DNA from: Streptomyces lydicus | Lineage (GTDB): Bacteria > Actinomycetota > Actinomycetes > Streptomycetales > Streptomycetaceae | Direction: 5' to 3' | Assembly (NCBI RefSeq): GCF_000717345.1 | Contig: NZ_JNZA01000002.1 | Location: 62,001-126,000, forward strand | DNA length: 64,000 nucleotides | Shown here: positions 33,967 to 42,793 of the stretch, in pieces | Position numbering within the stretch: position 1 is the stretch's first letter | How the letters are laid out: every line of letters starts with the position of its first letter | Made by a program: the position numbers and the translations under genes | Notes under the pieces: model-generated | What the model was told of the DNA's origin: nothing | Seen by the model: the letters and a program-made list of their open reading frames with translations, nothing else | Database searches by the model: none

Positions 33967-35160
33967 CTAGGGCCCGATCGTCCGCGCGATGTCCAGCGTC
34001 AGCCGCTGCCACGGGTCGCGCGGGTCGCGGTGGGTGAGTTCGGCGATGCGGCGGAGGCGGTAGCGCAGGGACTGGGGGTGCAGGCCGAGCGTGCGGGCGG
34101 CGGCGGTCGCGGAGCCGGTGTCGAGGTAGCTGGTGAGCGCCTCCAGCAGGTGCCGGCGGCCCGGGTGGACCAGGGGGCCGAGCAGCAGACGGCTGATCCG
34201 GTCGGGGGTGGTGGCCGGGCGGCCGGCGAGCAGCGCCAGGACGTGGGCGTCGCCGTCGGTCAGCACCCTCCCGGGGTGGTGCGCGTGCCTGGGTGCGGTG
34301 TCCAGGGCGTCGGCGGCGAGACGGTGCGCCACGGCGATCCGGTCCAGGGGCTCGTCGGAGACGGCACAGCCGCGCAGGGCGCGTTCGCGCAGTGCCTCCG
34401 GGGCGGTGCGGCCGACCGCGGCGGGCAGCATCAGCACGAGGCGTGAGCCGCGTACCGTCGCCGTCGAGGTGACCTGGGCGTCGTCGGCGCGCGCGGTGAG
34501 CGTGGTGAGCAGTTCGGTGGCCGTCTCCTGGGTCACGCCGGAACCGCCGTCCGGCTCCGTCGACTCGGCGACCAACAGACAGTAGGGATCGGGGAGTTGG
34601 GCGCCCAGCCGGGTGGCGCGGTCGGTCAGCGCGCCGACGGAGGCGTGCCGCCCGGCGATCAGGTCGTCGAGCAGCAGCCGCAGCGCCCGGTCCCGGTCCG
34701 CCGCGAGGTCCTCACTGGTGACGGTGTAGGCGGCGGCCATCTCCTCGGAGAGGGTGTCGAGGGTGGTCAGCGCCATCCGTGCGAGGGCGAAGGCGTCCGC
34801 CGCGTCCGGGGGCGGCGTACAGGCCGCGACCTCGTCCGTGAGGGCCGTCACCGCGACCCGGTAGGCCCGCAGGACCGCCTGCACCGGCCGGCCGTCCGCG
34901 GCCCGGGCCGCCGCGATGCCGCGCAGCCGCCGGAGGTCCGCGGGGGTGAGCGCGCCGTCGGTGGCCCACAGGTGCAGCATCCGCTCCAACGCCCAGGAGG
35001 CGATGGCGCGCACCTCGCGCAGCCGCTCGTCGTCGAGCGCGGCGTAGGCCGGAACCTGGGTGCGGACGGCGGCGACCAGCGCCGCGACGACCCTCGGGGC
35101 GGCGATCAGCTCCTGGCGGATGCGCTCCCGCCCCTCCCGGCCGCCTTCCCGTTCCTTCAT
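33967..35160 (-). CDS. PucR-family (CdaR-like) transcriptional regulator
   Basis: This 397-residue protein has an N-terminal helical RsbRD-like region (residues 15-150), a central GGDEF-related sensing region (YCLLVAESTEPDGG to LVLMLPAAVGR) and the C-terminal PucR helix-turn-helix (LLEALTSYLDTGSATAAARTLGLHPQSLRYRLRRIAELTH; core HPQSLRYRLRRI). It is divergent from the 2-hydroxyacid oxidation operon and likely activates it when a hydroxy acid is present. GTG 35163 is an alternative start. A 7-3-7 palindrome covers both start codons. Confidence 0.88.
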   Translation of the reverse strand: MKEREGGREGRERIRQELIAAPRVVAALVAAVRTQVPAYAALDDERLREVRAIASWALERMLHLWATDGALTPADLRRLRGIAAARAADGRPVQAVLRAYRVAVTALTDEVAACTPPPDAADAFALARMALTTLDTLSEEMAAAYTVTSEDLAADRDRALRLLLDDLIAGRHASVGALTDRATRLGAQLPDPYCLLVAESTEPDGGSGVTQETATELLTTLTARADDAQVTSTATVRGSRLVLMLPAAVGRTAPEALRERALRGCAVSDEPLDRIAVAHRLAADALDTAPRHAHHPGRVLTDGDAHVLALLAGRPATTPDRISRLLLGPLVHPGRRHLLEALTSYLDTGSATAAARTLGLHPQSLRYRLRRIAELTHRDPRDPWQRLTLDIARTIGP

Positions 35161-35173
35161 CACAGGGTGATGA
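35157..35173. promoter_or_regulatory. perfect 7-3-7 palindrome on the pucR start codon
   Basis: TCATCAC and GTGATGA flank AGG and include the PucR start codon itself. The site lies about 100 bp from the divergent oxidase gene, so it could be the PucR operator or a translation-blocking hairpin. Confidence 0.5.
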
Positions 35174-35274
35174 TTCCACCCGCCGGTTGTGCGCAGCGCG
35201 GTGGACGGAACTTGTCACTGTCGCCAGGATCGCGGTGGAACAGGCGGTCTCACGACGAGAGGCGGGACGTACGG

Positions 35275-36444
35275 ATGGCGAAGCACTGGGCGGACTTCCA
35301 GTACGAGATCTATCTGAACGGCATGACCGGCGCGGTGCCCCGGCTGCCGACCGATCTGACCCGGCTGGAACAGCTCACCGAGCAGCGCCTGGGCCCCGGC
35401 CCGGTCGGCTATGTGGCGGGCAGCGCGGGCACCGGCAGCACCGCCGACGCCAACCGGGCCGCGCTGGACCGCCTGCGGATCGTCCCGCGGATGCTCCGCG
35501 ACGTGCAGCAACGCGACCTCTCCGTCGAGGTGCTGGGCCGTTCGCTGCCCGCGCCGCTCGCGCTCGCGCCGGTCGGCGTGCTGTCGATCATGCATCCGGA
35601 GGCGGAGCCGGCCGCCGCCCGGGCCGCCGCGGCGCAGGGCGTCCCGTACATCCTGTCGTCCGCCTCCAGCACGCCGATGGAGGAGGTCGCCGCGGCGATG
35701 GGCGACGGCGAGCGGTGGTTCCAGCTGTACTGGGCGAAGGACCGCGAGGTCACCCGGAGCTTCCTGGACCGGGCGAAGGCGGCGGGCTACAGCGCGCTGT
35801 TCGTCACGCTCGACACCCCGCTGCTCGCCTGGCGCCCGCGCGATCTCGACCAGGCGTACCTGCCGTTCCTGCACGGCGTGGGCACCGCCAACTACTTCAC
35901 CGACCCCGCGTTCCGGGCGGGGCTGGCCAAGCCGGTCCACGAGGACCCGAACGCGGCCGTGCGGCACTTCGTGGGGATGTTCGCCGACCCCGCGAAGACC
36001 TGGCCCGACCTGGCGTTCCTGCGCGAGAACTGGGACGGCCCGATCGTGCTGAAGGGCATCCTGCACCCGGACGACGCGCTGCGCGCCGCGGAGGCCGGCG
36101 TGGACGGCGTGGTGGTGTCCAACCACGGCGGCCGCCAGGTCGCGGGATCGATCGCGGCCGCGGACGCGCTGCCCGGTGTGGTCGAGGCGGCCGGCGACCG
36201 GCTCACCGTCCTCTTCGACAGCGGCATCCGCAGCGGCGACGACATCGTCAAGGCGCTGGCGCTGGGCGCGAGGTCGGTGCTGGTCGGACGCCCGTACGCC
36301 TACGGGCTCGGGCTGGACGGCCAGGCGGGCGTCGAGCACGTCATCCGCTGCCTGCTCGCCGAACTCGACCTCACCCTGGCCCTGTCCGGCCACTCCCGGC
36401 CGGCCACCCTGACCGTCGACGACCTGGTCACCCGGCCCGTCTGA
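35275..36444 (+). CDS. FMN-dependent alpha-hydroxy-acid oxidase (lactate 2-monooxygenase type)
   Basis: This 389-residue TIM-barrel flavoenzyme has the N-terminal FQYEIYLNGMTGAVPRLP and the insertion LPFLHGVGTANYFTDPAFR, both typical of lactate 2-monooxygenase. The catalytic His/Arg motif is VVVSNHGGRQVAGS and the phosphate site is LVGRPYAYGL. It would oxidise L-lactate or a related 2-hydroxy acid, with O2, to acetate and CO2 or to the 2-keto acid. GAGAGGCGGGA precedes the ATG. The next gene is a 2-hydroxyacid dehydrogenase, so the operon handles hydroxy acids. PucR is divergent. Confidence 0.9.
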   Translation: MAKHWADFQYEIYLNGMTGAVPRLPTDLTRLEQLTEQRLGPGPVGYVAGSAGTGSTADANRAALDRLRIVPRMLRDVQQRDLSVEVLGRSLPAPLALAPVGVLSIMHPEAEPAAARAAAAQGVPYILSSASSTPMEEVAAAMGDGERWFQLYWAKDREVTRSFLDRAKAAGYSALFVTLDTPLLAWRPRDLDQAYLPFLHGVGTANYFTDPAFRAGLAKPVHEDPNAAVRHFVGMFADPAKTWPDLAFLRENWDGPIVLKGILHPDDALRAAEAGVDGVVVSNHGGRQVAGSIAAADALPGVVEAAGDRLTVLFDSGIRSGDDIVKALALGARSVLVGRPYAYGLGLDGQAGVEHVIRCLLAELDLTLALSGHSRPATLTVDDLVTRPV

Positions 36445-36537
36445 CCCCCGCCGCGCCGCGACGCCCCGGCGTCCGGCACGACGCGCCCCGCCCCGCATCC
36501 GGGCCCGTTCGCCGGCCCGTACCCCGAGAGGTCACCC

Positions 36538-37506
36538 ATGAAGAACATCCTCGCCGTCGTCTCGCCGCACGTGGGCGGCCGGACCGCCGGTGCCGCGCTC
36601 GCCACCGTCTTCCCCGAACAGGCCAGGGTCACGGTGGTCGAAGCGGCCGACGAGGACCCCGCGGCGCTGCGCGAGGCCCACGTGATCATCACCGGCCTGG
36701 GCACGGTCACCGCGGCGCACCTGGCCGCGGCCCCGCACCTGGAGCTGGTGCAGTGCGCCAGCCACGGCTTCGACTACGTGGACCTGGACGCCGCCCGGGA
36801 GCGCGGGATCCCGGTCTGCAACATCGGCTCCAGCGGTGCCGAGAAGCAGAACGTGGCCGAGCAGACCTTCGCCCTGATGCTCGCCCTCGCCAAGCAGCTG
36901 GTCCCGGCCCACACCGCGCTGGTCGAGGCCGACTGGGCACTGCCGCGCCTCCAGCAGTCCATCACCGAGCTGTCCGGCAAGACCCTGGGCATCGTCGGCC
37001 TGGGGCACATCGGTGAGGAAGTGGCGCGCCGCGCGGTCGCGTTCGACATGACGGTCGTCTACGCCGGACCGCGGCCGGTGGCTCCCGAGACCGCGGCGCG
37101 CCTCGGCGGCGCCCGTCATCTGAGCCTCGACGACCTGCTGCGCACCTCCGACTACGTCAGCCTGCACGCCCCGCTCACCGACGGGACCCGGCATCTGCTC
37201 GACGCGGAGCGGCTGGCGCTGCTCAAGCCCACCGCCTTCGTCATCAACACGGCCCGCGGCGCCCTCATCGACCAGGACGCCCTCGCGGACGCGCTGGCCG
37301 CCGGCGCGCTCGCCGGCGCCGGTCTCGACGTCTTCGACCCGGAACCGCCGACGGCGGCGCTGCGCCTGCTCAAGGCGCCGAACGTGGTCCTCTCCCCGCA
37401 CGTCGCGGGCGTCACCCGGGAAACCCTGGTCCGCATCGCGCTGGCCGCCGTCCAGAACGTCGCCGACCACCTGGCGGACAAGCCGCTGCGGGACGTCGTG
37501 TCCTAG
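36538..37506 (+). CDS. D-isomer-specific 2-hydroxyacid dehydrogenase
   Basis: This is a 322-residue NAD(P)-dependent dehydrogenase. The Rossmann motif is GIVGLGHIGEEVARR (Gly154-Leu-Gly-His-Ile-Gly159). The catalytic Arg is in NTARGALID, the Glu in DVFDPEPP and the His in LSPHVAGVTRET. It interconverts a 2-keto acid and a D-2-hydroxy acid. As the second gene after the L-lactate-type oxidase, it may make the keto acid from the opposite stereoisomer. A ribosome site GAGAGG is present. A hairpin terminator follows. Confidence 0.92.
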   Translation: MKNILAVVSPHVGGRTAGAALATVFPEQARVTVVEAADEDPAALREAHVIITGLGTVTAAHLAAAPHLELVQCASHGFDYVDLDAARERGIPVCNIGSSGAEKQNVAEQTFALMLALAKQLVPAHTALVEADWALPRLQQSITELSGKTLGIVGLGHIGEEVARRAVAFDMTVVYAGPRPVAPETAARLGGARHLSLDDLLRTSDYVSLHAPLTDGTRHLLDAERLALLKPTAFVINTARGALIDQDALADALAAGALAGAGLDVFDPEPPTAALRLLKAPNVVLSPHVAGVTRETLVRIALAAVQNVADHLADKPLRDVVS

Positions 37507-37516
37507 GGCCCGGGCA

Positions 37517-37546
37517 GCCCGCCCCGGTCCCGTACCGGCGGCGGGC
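37517..37546. terminator. hairpin terminator between convergent genes
   Basis: A 12-bp stem with one bulged base (GCCCGCCCCGGT pairing with 37534-37546) has a 5-base loop and lies 11 bp past the dehydrogenase stop. Confidence 0.7.
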
Positions 37547-37581
37547 ACCGCGGCGTGGGGGCGTCCCCTGGCCGGGGAAGG

Positions 37582-37905
37582 TCAGCCGGCGCCGGGCGCG
37601 CGGAAGTCGACGCCCTGCCGGGCCGCCTCGTCGATCTCCTCGACCGACAGCAGGGGCACCGTCGTGGACTGCAGCGCCCCGGAAGCGCGGACGGTCATCG
37701 CCACGGCGGCCATCGACAGCGGGTCGGGGAAGTCGAGGATGCAGTACAGGTCGGTGTCCCCGTAGGCGAAGTAGATCGCCTCCAGTGAGCCGCCGCGGGA
37801 CCTGACGACCTGCTCGACGGCGGCGCGGCGGCCGCTCCCGCCCTCGGCGAGCAGCCCCTTCGCCCCCTCGGCCGTATAGCTCGCCTGAACCAGATACTTC
37901 GGCAT
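37582..37905 (-). CDS. GYD-domain protein
   Basis: This is a 107-residue alpha/beta single-domain protein starting MPKYLVQASYTAEGAKGL. It contains GGSLEAIYFAYGDTDLYCILDFPD, which is the GYD (GYGxxD-like) pattern that names the family. GYD proteins resemble dimeric ferredoxin-fold stress or catabolic proteins of unknown function. AGGAGT precedes ATG 37905. It is not clearly tied to its neighbours. Confidence 0.86.
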   Translation of the reverse strand: MPKYLVQASYTAEGAKGLLAEGGSGRRAAVEQVVRSRGGSLEAIYFAYGDTDLYCILDFPDPLSMAAVAMTVRASGALQSTTVPLLSVEEIDEAARQGVDFRAPGAG

Positions 37906-38023
37906 CCCGCGCACTCCTGTGCTCCGACGGCCCGCTGCCAGTGCGGCTACCGCCACTATGACCCGTCGTGCCGCGGCTTCCGCTGCGGTGTTCCGCCGAA
38001 CGGTGACGGGCTGCGGAGGCGCG

Positions 38024-38941
38024 TCAGGGCAGCGGCGGGAAGGCGACCCCGGTCAGCTCCTCGGACGCGGTCCACAGGCGCTTGGCGCTCTCCGGGTCGC
38101 TGGCCGCGGCCGAGCGGCCCACCATCGCCGGTCCGCCGCGCGCCTCGCCGAGGCCGTCCGGGCCGAGATAGGCGGCGCCGGGCAGGTCCTGGGTGGCGGC
38201 GTACAGCGTCGGCAGGGCACCGGCCCGGCTGTCCTGGGCGAGCACGCGGTTGGTCACCCGCATGACGGCCCGTCGGACGGCGCTGGCGTCGTGGCTCTGC
38301 AGGTTGGTGGCGGCGTAGCCGGGGTGCGCGGCGAGGGCCCGTACCGGGGAGCCGGCCGCGGTGAGGCGGCGCTGCAGCTCCAGGGTGAACAGCAGGTTGG
38401 CCAGCTTGGACTGGGAGTACGCGCGGTAGGGCGTGTACGCGCCGGTGAGGTTCAGGTTGTCGAAGTGGATGCGGGTGCCGGGGGGCGTCTTGTGCGCCGC
38501 GGACGCCACGGTGACCACGCGGTCGGTGACGTGCGGCAGCAGCAGGTTGGTCAGCGCGAAGTGGCCGAGGTGATTGGTGCCGAACTGCGTCTCGAAGCCG
38601 TCCTTGGTCCGGGACTCGGGGACGGCCATCACTCCGGCGTTGTTGATCAGCAGGTCCAGATCGCCCTGCCAGGCCGCGGCGAACGCACGCACCGAGGCGA
38701 GGTCGGCGAGGTCGAGGCGGCGCACCTCCAGGCTGCCCCTGGCGGTGCTGACGGTGGCGGCCGCCTCCTCGCCGCGCCGGACGTCCCGGACGGCGAGGAC
38801 GACATGGGCGCCGGCCCGGGCGAGGGCCTCGACGGTGGCGATGCCGAGCCCGCTGTTCGCGCCGGTCACGACGGCGGTGCGGCCGGTCTGGTCGGGAAGG
38901 TCGGCGGCAGTCCAGCTGCGCGCCTTGGAAGTGTGAGCCAT
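38024..38941 (-). CDS. SDR-family oxidoreductase (retinol-dehydrogenase-like)
   Basis: This 305-residue short-chain dehydrogenase has the cofactor loop VVTGANSGLGIATVEAL (TGxxxGxG), the basic VLAVRDVRRGEEAA favouring NADPH, INNAGVM, and the catalytic YRAYSQSKLANLL with Tyr and Lys. An upstream in-frame extension is false: a near-ideal promoter (TTGACA, 17 bp, TACATT) ends 6 bases before this ATG, which predicts a leaderless mRNA. It is divergent from a TetR gene whose palindromic operator overlaps the -35 element. Confidence 0.92.
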   Translation of the reverse strand: MAHTSKARSWTAADLPDQTGRTAVVTGANSGLGIATVEALARAGAHVVLAVRDVRRGEEAAATVSTARGSLEVRRLDLADLASVRAFAAAWQGDLDLLINNAGVMAVPESRTKDGFETQFGTNHLGHFALTNLLLPHVTDRVVTVASAAHKTPPGTRIHFDNLNLTGAYTPYRAYSQSKLANLLFTLELQRRLTAAGSPVRALAAHPGYAATNLQSHDASAVRRAVMRVTNRVLAQDSRAGALPTLYAATQDLPGAAYLGPDGLGEARGGPAMVGRSAAASDPESAKRLWTASEELTGVAFPPLP

Positions 38942-38947
38942 ATGTTC

Positions 38948-38981
38948 AATGTAGGCGTCGACAACAATGCTGTCAATGACA
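38948..38981 (-). promoter_or_regulatory. leaderless promoter of the SDR gene with overlapping palindrome
   Basis: On the minus strand, -35 TTGACA (38971-38976) and -10 TACATT (38948-38953) are separated by 17 bp. The -10 ends 6 bases before the ATG. TGTCA-A-TGACA (38971-38981) is a perfect palindrome on the -35, a good TetR operator candidate. GACAACAATG is repeated on either side of it. Confidence 0.75.
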
Positions 38982-39022
38982 ACAATGTAGCTGGTGATTA
39001 CATCGACGCTAGGGTGGGGGAC

Positions 39023-39625
39023 ATGCAGACTCGTCGTTACCACCACGGAGACCTCCGCGCCGCCCTGCTGAGTCGTGCCGAGCAGACGCTGCGGGAGCGG
39101 GGGTCGGGCGCGCTGTCGTTGCGGGAACTGGCCCGCGACCTCGGCGTCAGCCATGCCGCGCCGAGCCGGCATTTCAAGGACAAGCAGGCCCTGCTGGACG
39201 CGCTGGCACTCGTCGGGTTCGACCGGATGCTGGAGGTGCTGACCGCGGCCCGGGACGAGGGCTCCTCCTTCACCGAGCGCCTGGGGGCGCTGGCCCGCGC
39301 CTACGTGGGCTTCGCCACCGCCAACGCCGAGCTGCTCGACCTCATGTACGCCGTCAAGCACGACCCGGCGGCGTCGCGGGCGCTGCTGGAGGCGGTGCAC
39401 CGGGCGGTCGCGCTGGCCGAGGAGCTGATCGCGGAGGGCCAGCGCACGGGCGAGGTGCGGCCGGGGCCGGTGGACCGGGTCAGCATGCCGGTCTTCACCA
39501 CCCTGCACGGCTTCGCCGGCCTCGCGGTGAGCAGCATGCTCTCCCCCGAGGAGACGGAAGCCGGACTCGGCGACGTCATCGCTTACATGCTGCGGGGCTG
39601 CGCCGCCGGGGGCGACCGGAATTGA
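39023..39625 (+). CDS. TetR-family regulator, divergent from SDR gene
   Basis: This 200-residue protein has an N-terminal helix-turn-helix (LSLRELARDLGVSHAAPSRHFKDKQALLDALA; recognition helix VSHAAPSRHF) and a TetR_C_33-like helical domain. TAGGGT ends 7 bases before the ATG, so it may be leaderless too. The 81-bp shared control region makes the SDR gene its probable target. The inducer may be the SDR substrate. An ORF extending upstream to 37919 in this frame is antisense to the SDR gene and not real. Confidence 0.9.
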   Translation: MQTRRYHHGDLRAALLSRAEQTLRERGSGALSLRELARDLGVSHAAPSRHFKDKQALLDALALVGFDRMLEVLTAARDEGSSFTERLGALARAYVGFATANAELLDLMYAVKHDPAASRALLEAVHRAVALAEELIAEGQRTGEVRPGPVDRVSMPVFTTLHGFAGLAVSSMLSPEETEAGLGDVIAYMLRGCAAGGDRN

Positions 39626-39662
39626 TGCCTCATCAGTGTCGTCACCCTCGTCAATTCCGGCG

Positions 39663-39698
39663 CCGGGACCGGCCGTTCCTGCCAGGGACCGGTCCCGG
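39663..39698. terminator. bidirectional hairpin terminator
   Basis: A perfect 10-bp stem (CCGGGACCGG with CCGGTCCCGG) and 16-base loop lie between the convergent TetR and adenylation-protein genes. Confidence 0.65.
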
Positions 39699-39724
39699 AC
39701 GCCAGGGGCGGACGGTGACGGGGG

Positions 39725-42700
39725 TCAGTCGCGGCCGAGGAGCAGGCCGGCGCGCTTGAGGCAGGTGACGTAGCCGTCCAGCAGGGCGTCGTCCACCGGC
39801 GGGCAGGACGTACGCCACGACGGCCAGACCTGGTCGGTGCGGGTGCGCCGCACCTCGGGGAAGACCGTGTCGAAGTACATCTCCTTGACGGTGAAGTCGG
39901 CCTGGTTGGCCGGGGTGAGGAAGAGCGGGGTGAACGGGGCGATCGGCGACGTGGGGTGGGCGTGCACATGGCCGACGAGCGCGTCGGTCCACTCCTGGTA
40001 GCTCACCTCGTCGATGCGGTGTCCGGCGGACCGCATGCGCGCGACCATGTCGCCGAGCACGGCCGGCCGGGGGTTGGTCAGGTGGACCACACCGCCCAGG
40101 TGCGGGAGGTGCGTGGCGATCCCGACGATCGCGTCGGTGACGGCGTCCACCGGAACCAGGTCGAGCGGCAGCGGGACCGCCGGTGCCACGCCCATCCTGA
40201 CGATCGCGTCGAAGACCGCGCAGATGGCGCTGGAGGTGTTCCACGCGCCGGTCCGGCTGTGGCCGGTGATCTCGTAGGGGCGGTGGACGGTGACCGGCAG
40301 CCCGGCGTCGGCGGCGTGGCCCAGCATGCGCTCGGCCACCCACTTCGTCTCCGGGTAGCCCATGCTGAGCAGTTCGGGATGGCTGAGCGGGGTGCTCTCG
40401 TCGACGTGCCGTACGCCGCCGACACCGCTTCCGGCGAGTACGGCCGTGGTCGAGACGTAGTGCAGCGGGACACGGCGCGGGCCGGCGAGCCCGATGAGCG
40501 TCCGGACGGCCTCCACGTTCGCCTCCCGCAACTGGCGGTAGGGGTAGAGGAAGTTGACGTGCGCCGCGTTGTGCAGGATCAGGTCGACGGTCCTCGCCAG
40601 CCGGTCGAACGTGGCTCGGGGCATGCCCAGTCCGGGGCGGGCCAGTTCGGCGGGGACCGGGCGGACGCGGCCGGGTTCGGTGAGCCGGAGGCCGTAGCGG
40701 GCCATCGCCTCGTGGATCCGCCGCATCGCCCCGGCCCGGTCGGTCGCGCGTACCGGGCAGTGCACGGTGGCGTCGGTGTCCCTCAGCAGCCTTTCGAGCA
40801 GGAAGGCCCCGACGAATCCGGTCGCCCCGGTGAGCAGGATGTGGCGCGGGGCGGTCGGCCGTGGCGCGGCGGCCCGGCTCACGGGCGGGAGCGGCGCCGG
40901 CCGGGCGTCCGCCTCGAAGTCCGGCGCCGTACGGTCCTCCGGAACGGCCGGCGCGCAGCGGGTCGCCGCGCGGAACGCGGCGAGCGTGGGGGCGACGAGC
41001 AGGCCCTGGAGCAGCGGCGTGAAGCGTCCGGCGGGGAGGCCGAGGGCAGCCAGGGCCCGGGTGACCGCGTGGGCAGCGAGCAGGGAGTTGCCGCCCGCGG
41101 CGAAGAAGTCGGTGGCGTCGGACACCGGCCCGCCGAGCACGTCGGCCCAGATGTCCGCGAGGGCGTCGCCGGGCCGGTGGGCGGTGCCCTGCCCGGCGGT
41201 GCCCGCGGAGGCGCCGGACTCCGCCAGTGCGCGCAGCGCCGCATGGTCCGTCTTGCCGTTGGCCGTGAGGGGCAGCCGGTCCAGGACGGCGATGGGGGCG
41301 GGCAGCGCGTGCGCGGGCAGCCGGCCCGCGAGGTGGCCGCGCAGCTCCGCGGGGTCGGGCGCGGCGGCGGGGTCCGCCGGGGTGACGAAGGCGCAGATCG
41401 CCTTCCCTATCCCGTCGTTGCTCCTGACGAGCACCGCGGCCTCGGCGACACCGGGGTGGCCGCGCAACAGGCTTTCCACCGCCTCCAGTTCGATGCGAAA
41501 GCCGCGGATCTTGACCTGCCGGTCGGTCCGGCCGAGGAATTCCAGCAGGCCGTCGGGGCGGCGGCGCCCCAGGTCGCCGCTGCGGTAGAAGCGGAGCGCC
41601 TCGCCCGCGGCGGTCTTCCGGGTGACGAAGGCCCGGGCGGTTTCGGCGGGCCGGTCGAGGTACTCCCGTGCCAGGCCCGCCCCGCCTATGTAGATCTCGC
41701 CCTCCTCGCCGGTGGCGGCCGGGCTGCCGTCGGCCCGCAGCAGCAGGCAGCTGCTCTCCGCCACCGGCCGTCCTATGGGGATGGCGGAGGCGCCCCGTGG
41801 CACGTGGTCCACGTCGTGGGCGGTGACCATGATGCCGCCCTCGGTCGGCCCGTAGCCGTTGATGAGGTGGCGCGGACGTCCGGCCGCGCACACCGCCGCC
41901 GTCAGGTCCGGGTCCATCGCCTCACCGCCGATCAGCACCATGTCCAGGGCCCCGAAGACGCCGGGGTGACTGCGGACGGCGTGGTGGAACAGGCTGGTGG
42001 TCAGGAACGCGTGGGTGATGCGCTGCGTACGGAGCAGCGACCGCAGCCGGTCCGGGTCGAGCAGCGCCTCGCGGTCGGCGACGACCAGGCATCCGCCGTT
42101 GATCAGGGTGGCCCAGGTCTCGAAGAGGGAGCCGTCGAAGGAGAGCCCGAAGGTCTGCAGGACGCGCTTGCCCGGGCCGGCGCACCAGGGCTTCGCCCCG
42201 GCCGCGAGCCGGGTCACCGCGCGGTGCGGGAAGACCACCGGCTTGGGGCGCCCGGTGGTGCCGGAGGTGAACAGGATGTACGCGCTGTCGTCGGCGCCGC
42301 GCTCGGTGTGGGCCGGGCTGCCGTCGAAAGGGCCCGGGTCCGCCGCCATCAAGGCGTCGAACGCGGCCCATTCGACCTGCCCGCTGCCCTCGGGCACCAC
42401 CGCGCGGTGTCCCGGCAGGACCACGGCCAGGCGCACCCGGGCGTCCGCGAGCATCTCGGCCGCCCGGGCCGAGGGGTGGTGGGCGTCCACGGGGACGCAC
42501 ACCGCGCCAGCCTTCAGGATGCCGGCCATGGTGACCGTCGCCTCCCAGGACCGCACTCCCAGGACGGCGACGGCCTCCCCTCTGCGTATGCCGCGGTCGC
42601 GCAACGCCCTTGCCACGGACTGCGACCAGTCGTCGAGTTCCCGGTAGCAGTAACTGCGGTGCCCGTCCTGGACGGCCGGGCTCATCGGGGTACGAGCCGT

Positions 42701-42793
42701 CCGGCGGGCGAGCAGGCCGGGGAGCGAAGTGCCCGGCGGGGCGGAGACGGCGGGGAGGTTCCAGGAGTCGGCGACGGGCGTGCTGGTGTTCAT
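39725..42793 (-). CDS. NRPS-like adenylation-carrier-thioester reductase protein
   Basis: This is a 1022-residue protein with three domains. The adenylation domain (about 20-520) shows A3 YILFTSGTTGRPKP at 172-185, A5 NGYGPTEGG, A7 YRSGDLGRRRPDG and A10 PLTANGKTD with Lys514. The carrier protein has the phosphopantetheine serine in FFAAGGNSLLAAH (Ser570). The reductase starts at 650 with ILLTGATGFVGAFLLERLL, followed by YPETK (Tyr813, Lys817). It should activate one amino or carboxylic acid with ATP, hold it as a thioester and release it as aldehyde or alcohol using NADPH. No condensation domain or pantetheinyl transferase is nearby. The substrate code starts Asp220-Gly-x-x-Phe224 and is not assignable by eye. 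Confidence 0.92.
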   Translation of the reverse strand: MNTSTPVADSWNLPAVSAPPGTSLPGLLARRTARTPMSPAVQDGHRSYCYRELDDWSQSVARALRDRGIRRGEAVAVLGVRSWEATVTMAGILKAGAVCVPVDAHHPSARAAEMLADARVRLAVVLPGHRAVVPEGSGQVEWAAFDALMAADPGPFDGSPAHTERGADDSAYILFTSGTTGRPKPVVFPHRAVTRLAAGAKPWCAGPGKRVLQTFGLSFDGSLFETWATLINGGCLVVADREALLDPDRLRSLLRTQRITHAFLTTSLFHHAVRSHPGVFGALDMVLIGGEAMDPDLTAAVCAAGRPRHLINGYGPTEGGIMVTAHDVDHVPRGASAIPIGRPVAESSCLLLRADGSPAATGEEGEIYIGGAGLAREYLDRPAETARAFVTRKTAAGEALRFYRSGDLGRRRPDGLLEFLGRTDRQVKIRGFRIELEAVESLLRGHPGVAEAAVLVRSNDGIGKAICAFVTPADPAAAPDPAELRGHLAGRLPAHALPAPIAVLDRLPLTANGKTDHAALRALAESGASAGTAGQGTAHRPGDALADIWADVLGGPVSDATDFFAAGGNSLLAAHAVTRALAALGLPAGRFTPLLQGLLVAPTLAAFRAATRCAPAVPEDRTAPDFEADARPAPLPPVSRAAAPRPTAPRHILLTGATGFVGAFLLERLLRDTDATVHCPVRATDRAGAMRRIHEAMARYGLRLTEPGRVRPVPAELARPGLGMPRATFDRLARTVDLILHNAAHVNFLYPYRQLREANVEAVRTLIGLAGPRRVPLHYVSTTAVLAGSGVGGVRHVDESTPLSHPELLSMGYPETKWVAERMLGHAADAGLPVTVHRPYEITGHSRTGAWNTSSAICAVFDAIVRMGVAPAVPLPLDLVPVDAVTDAIVGIATHLPHLGGVVHLTNPRPAVLGDMVARMRSAGHRIDEVSYQEWTDALVGHVHAHPTSPIAPFTPLFLTPANQADFTVKEMYFDTVFPEVRRTRTDQVWPSWRTSCPPVDDALLDGYVTCLKRAGLLLGRD

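Noticed and set aside
39725..42793. Carboxylic acid reductase (Nocardia CAR type)
   Set aside because: Length (1022) and NRPS-type A motifs (GYGPTEG, PLTANGKTD) fit an NRPS-like A-T-R enzyme better than the ~1170-residue CAR family.
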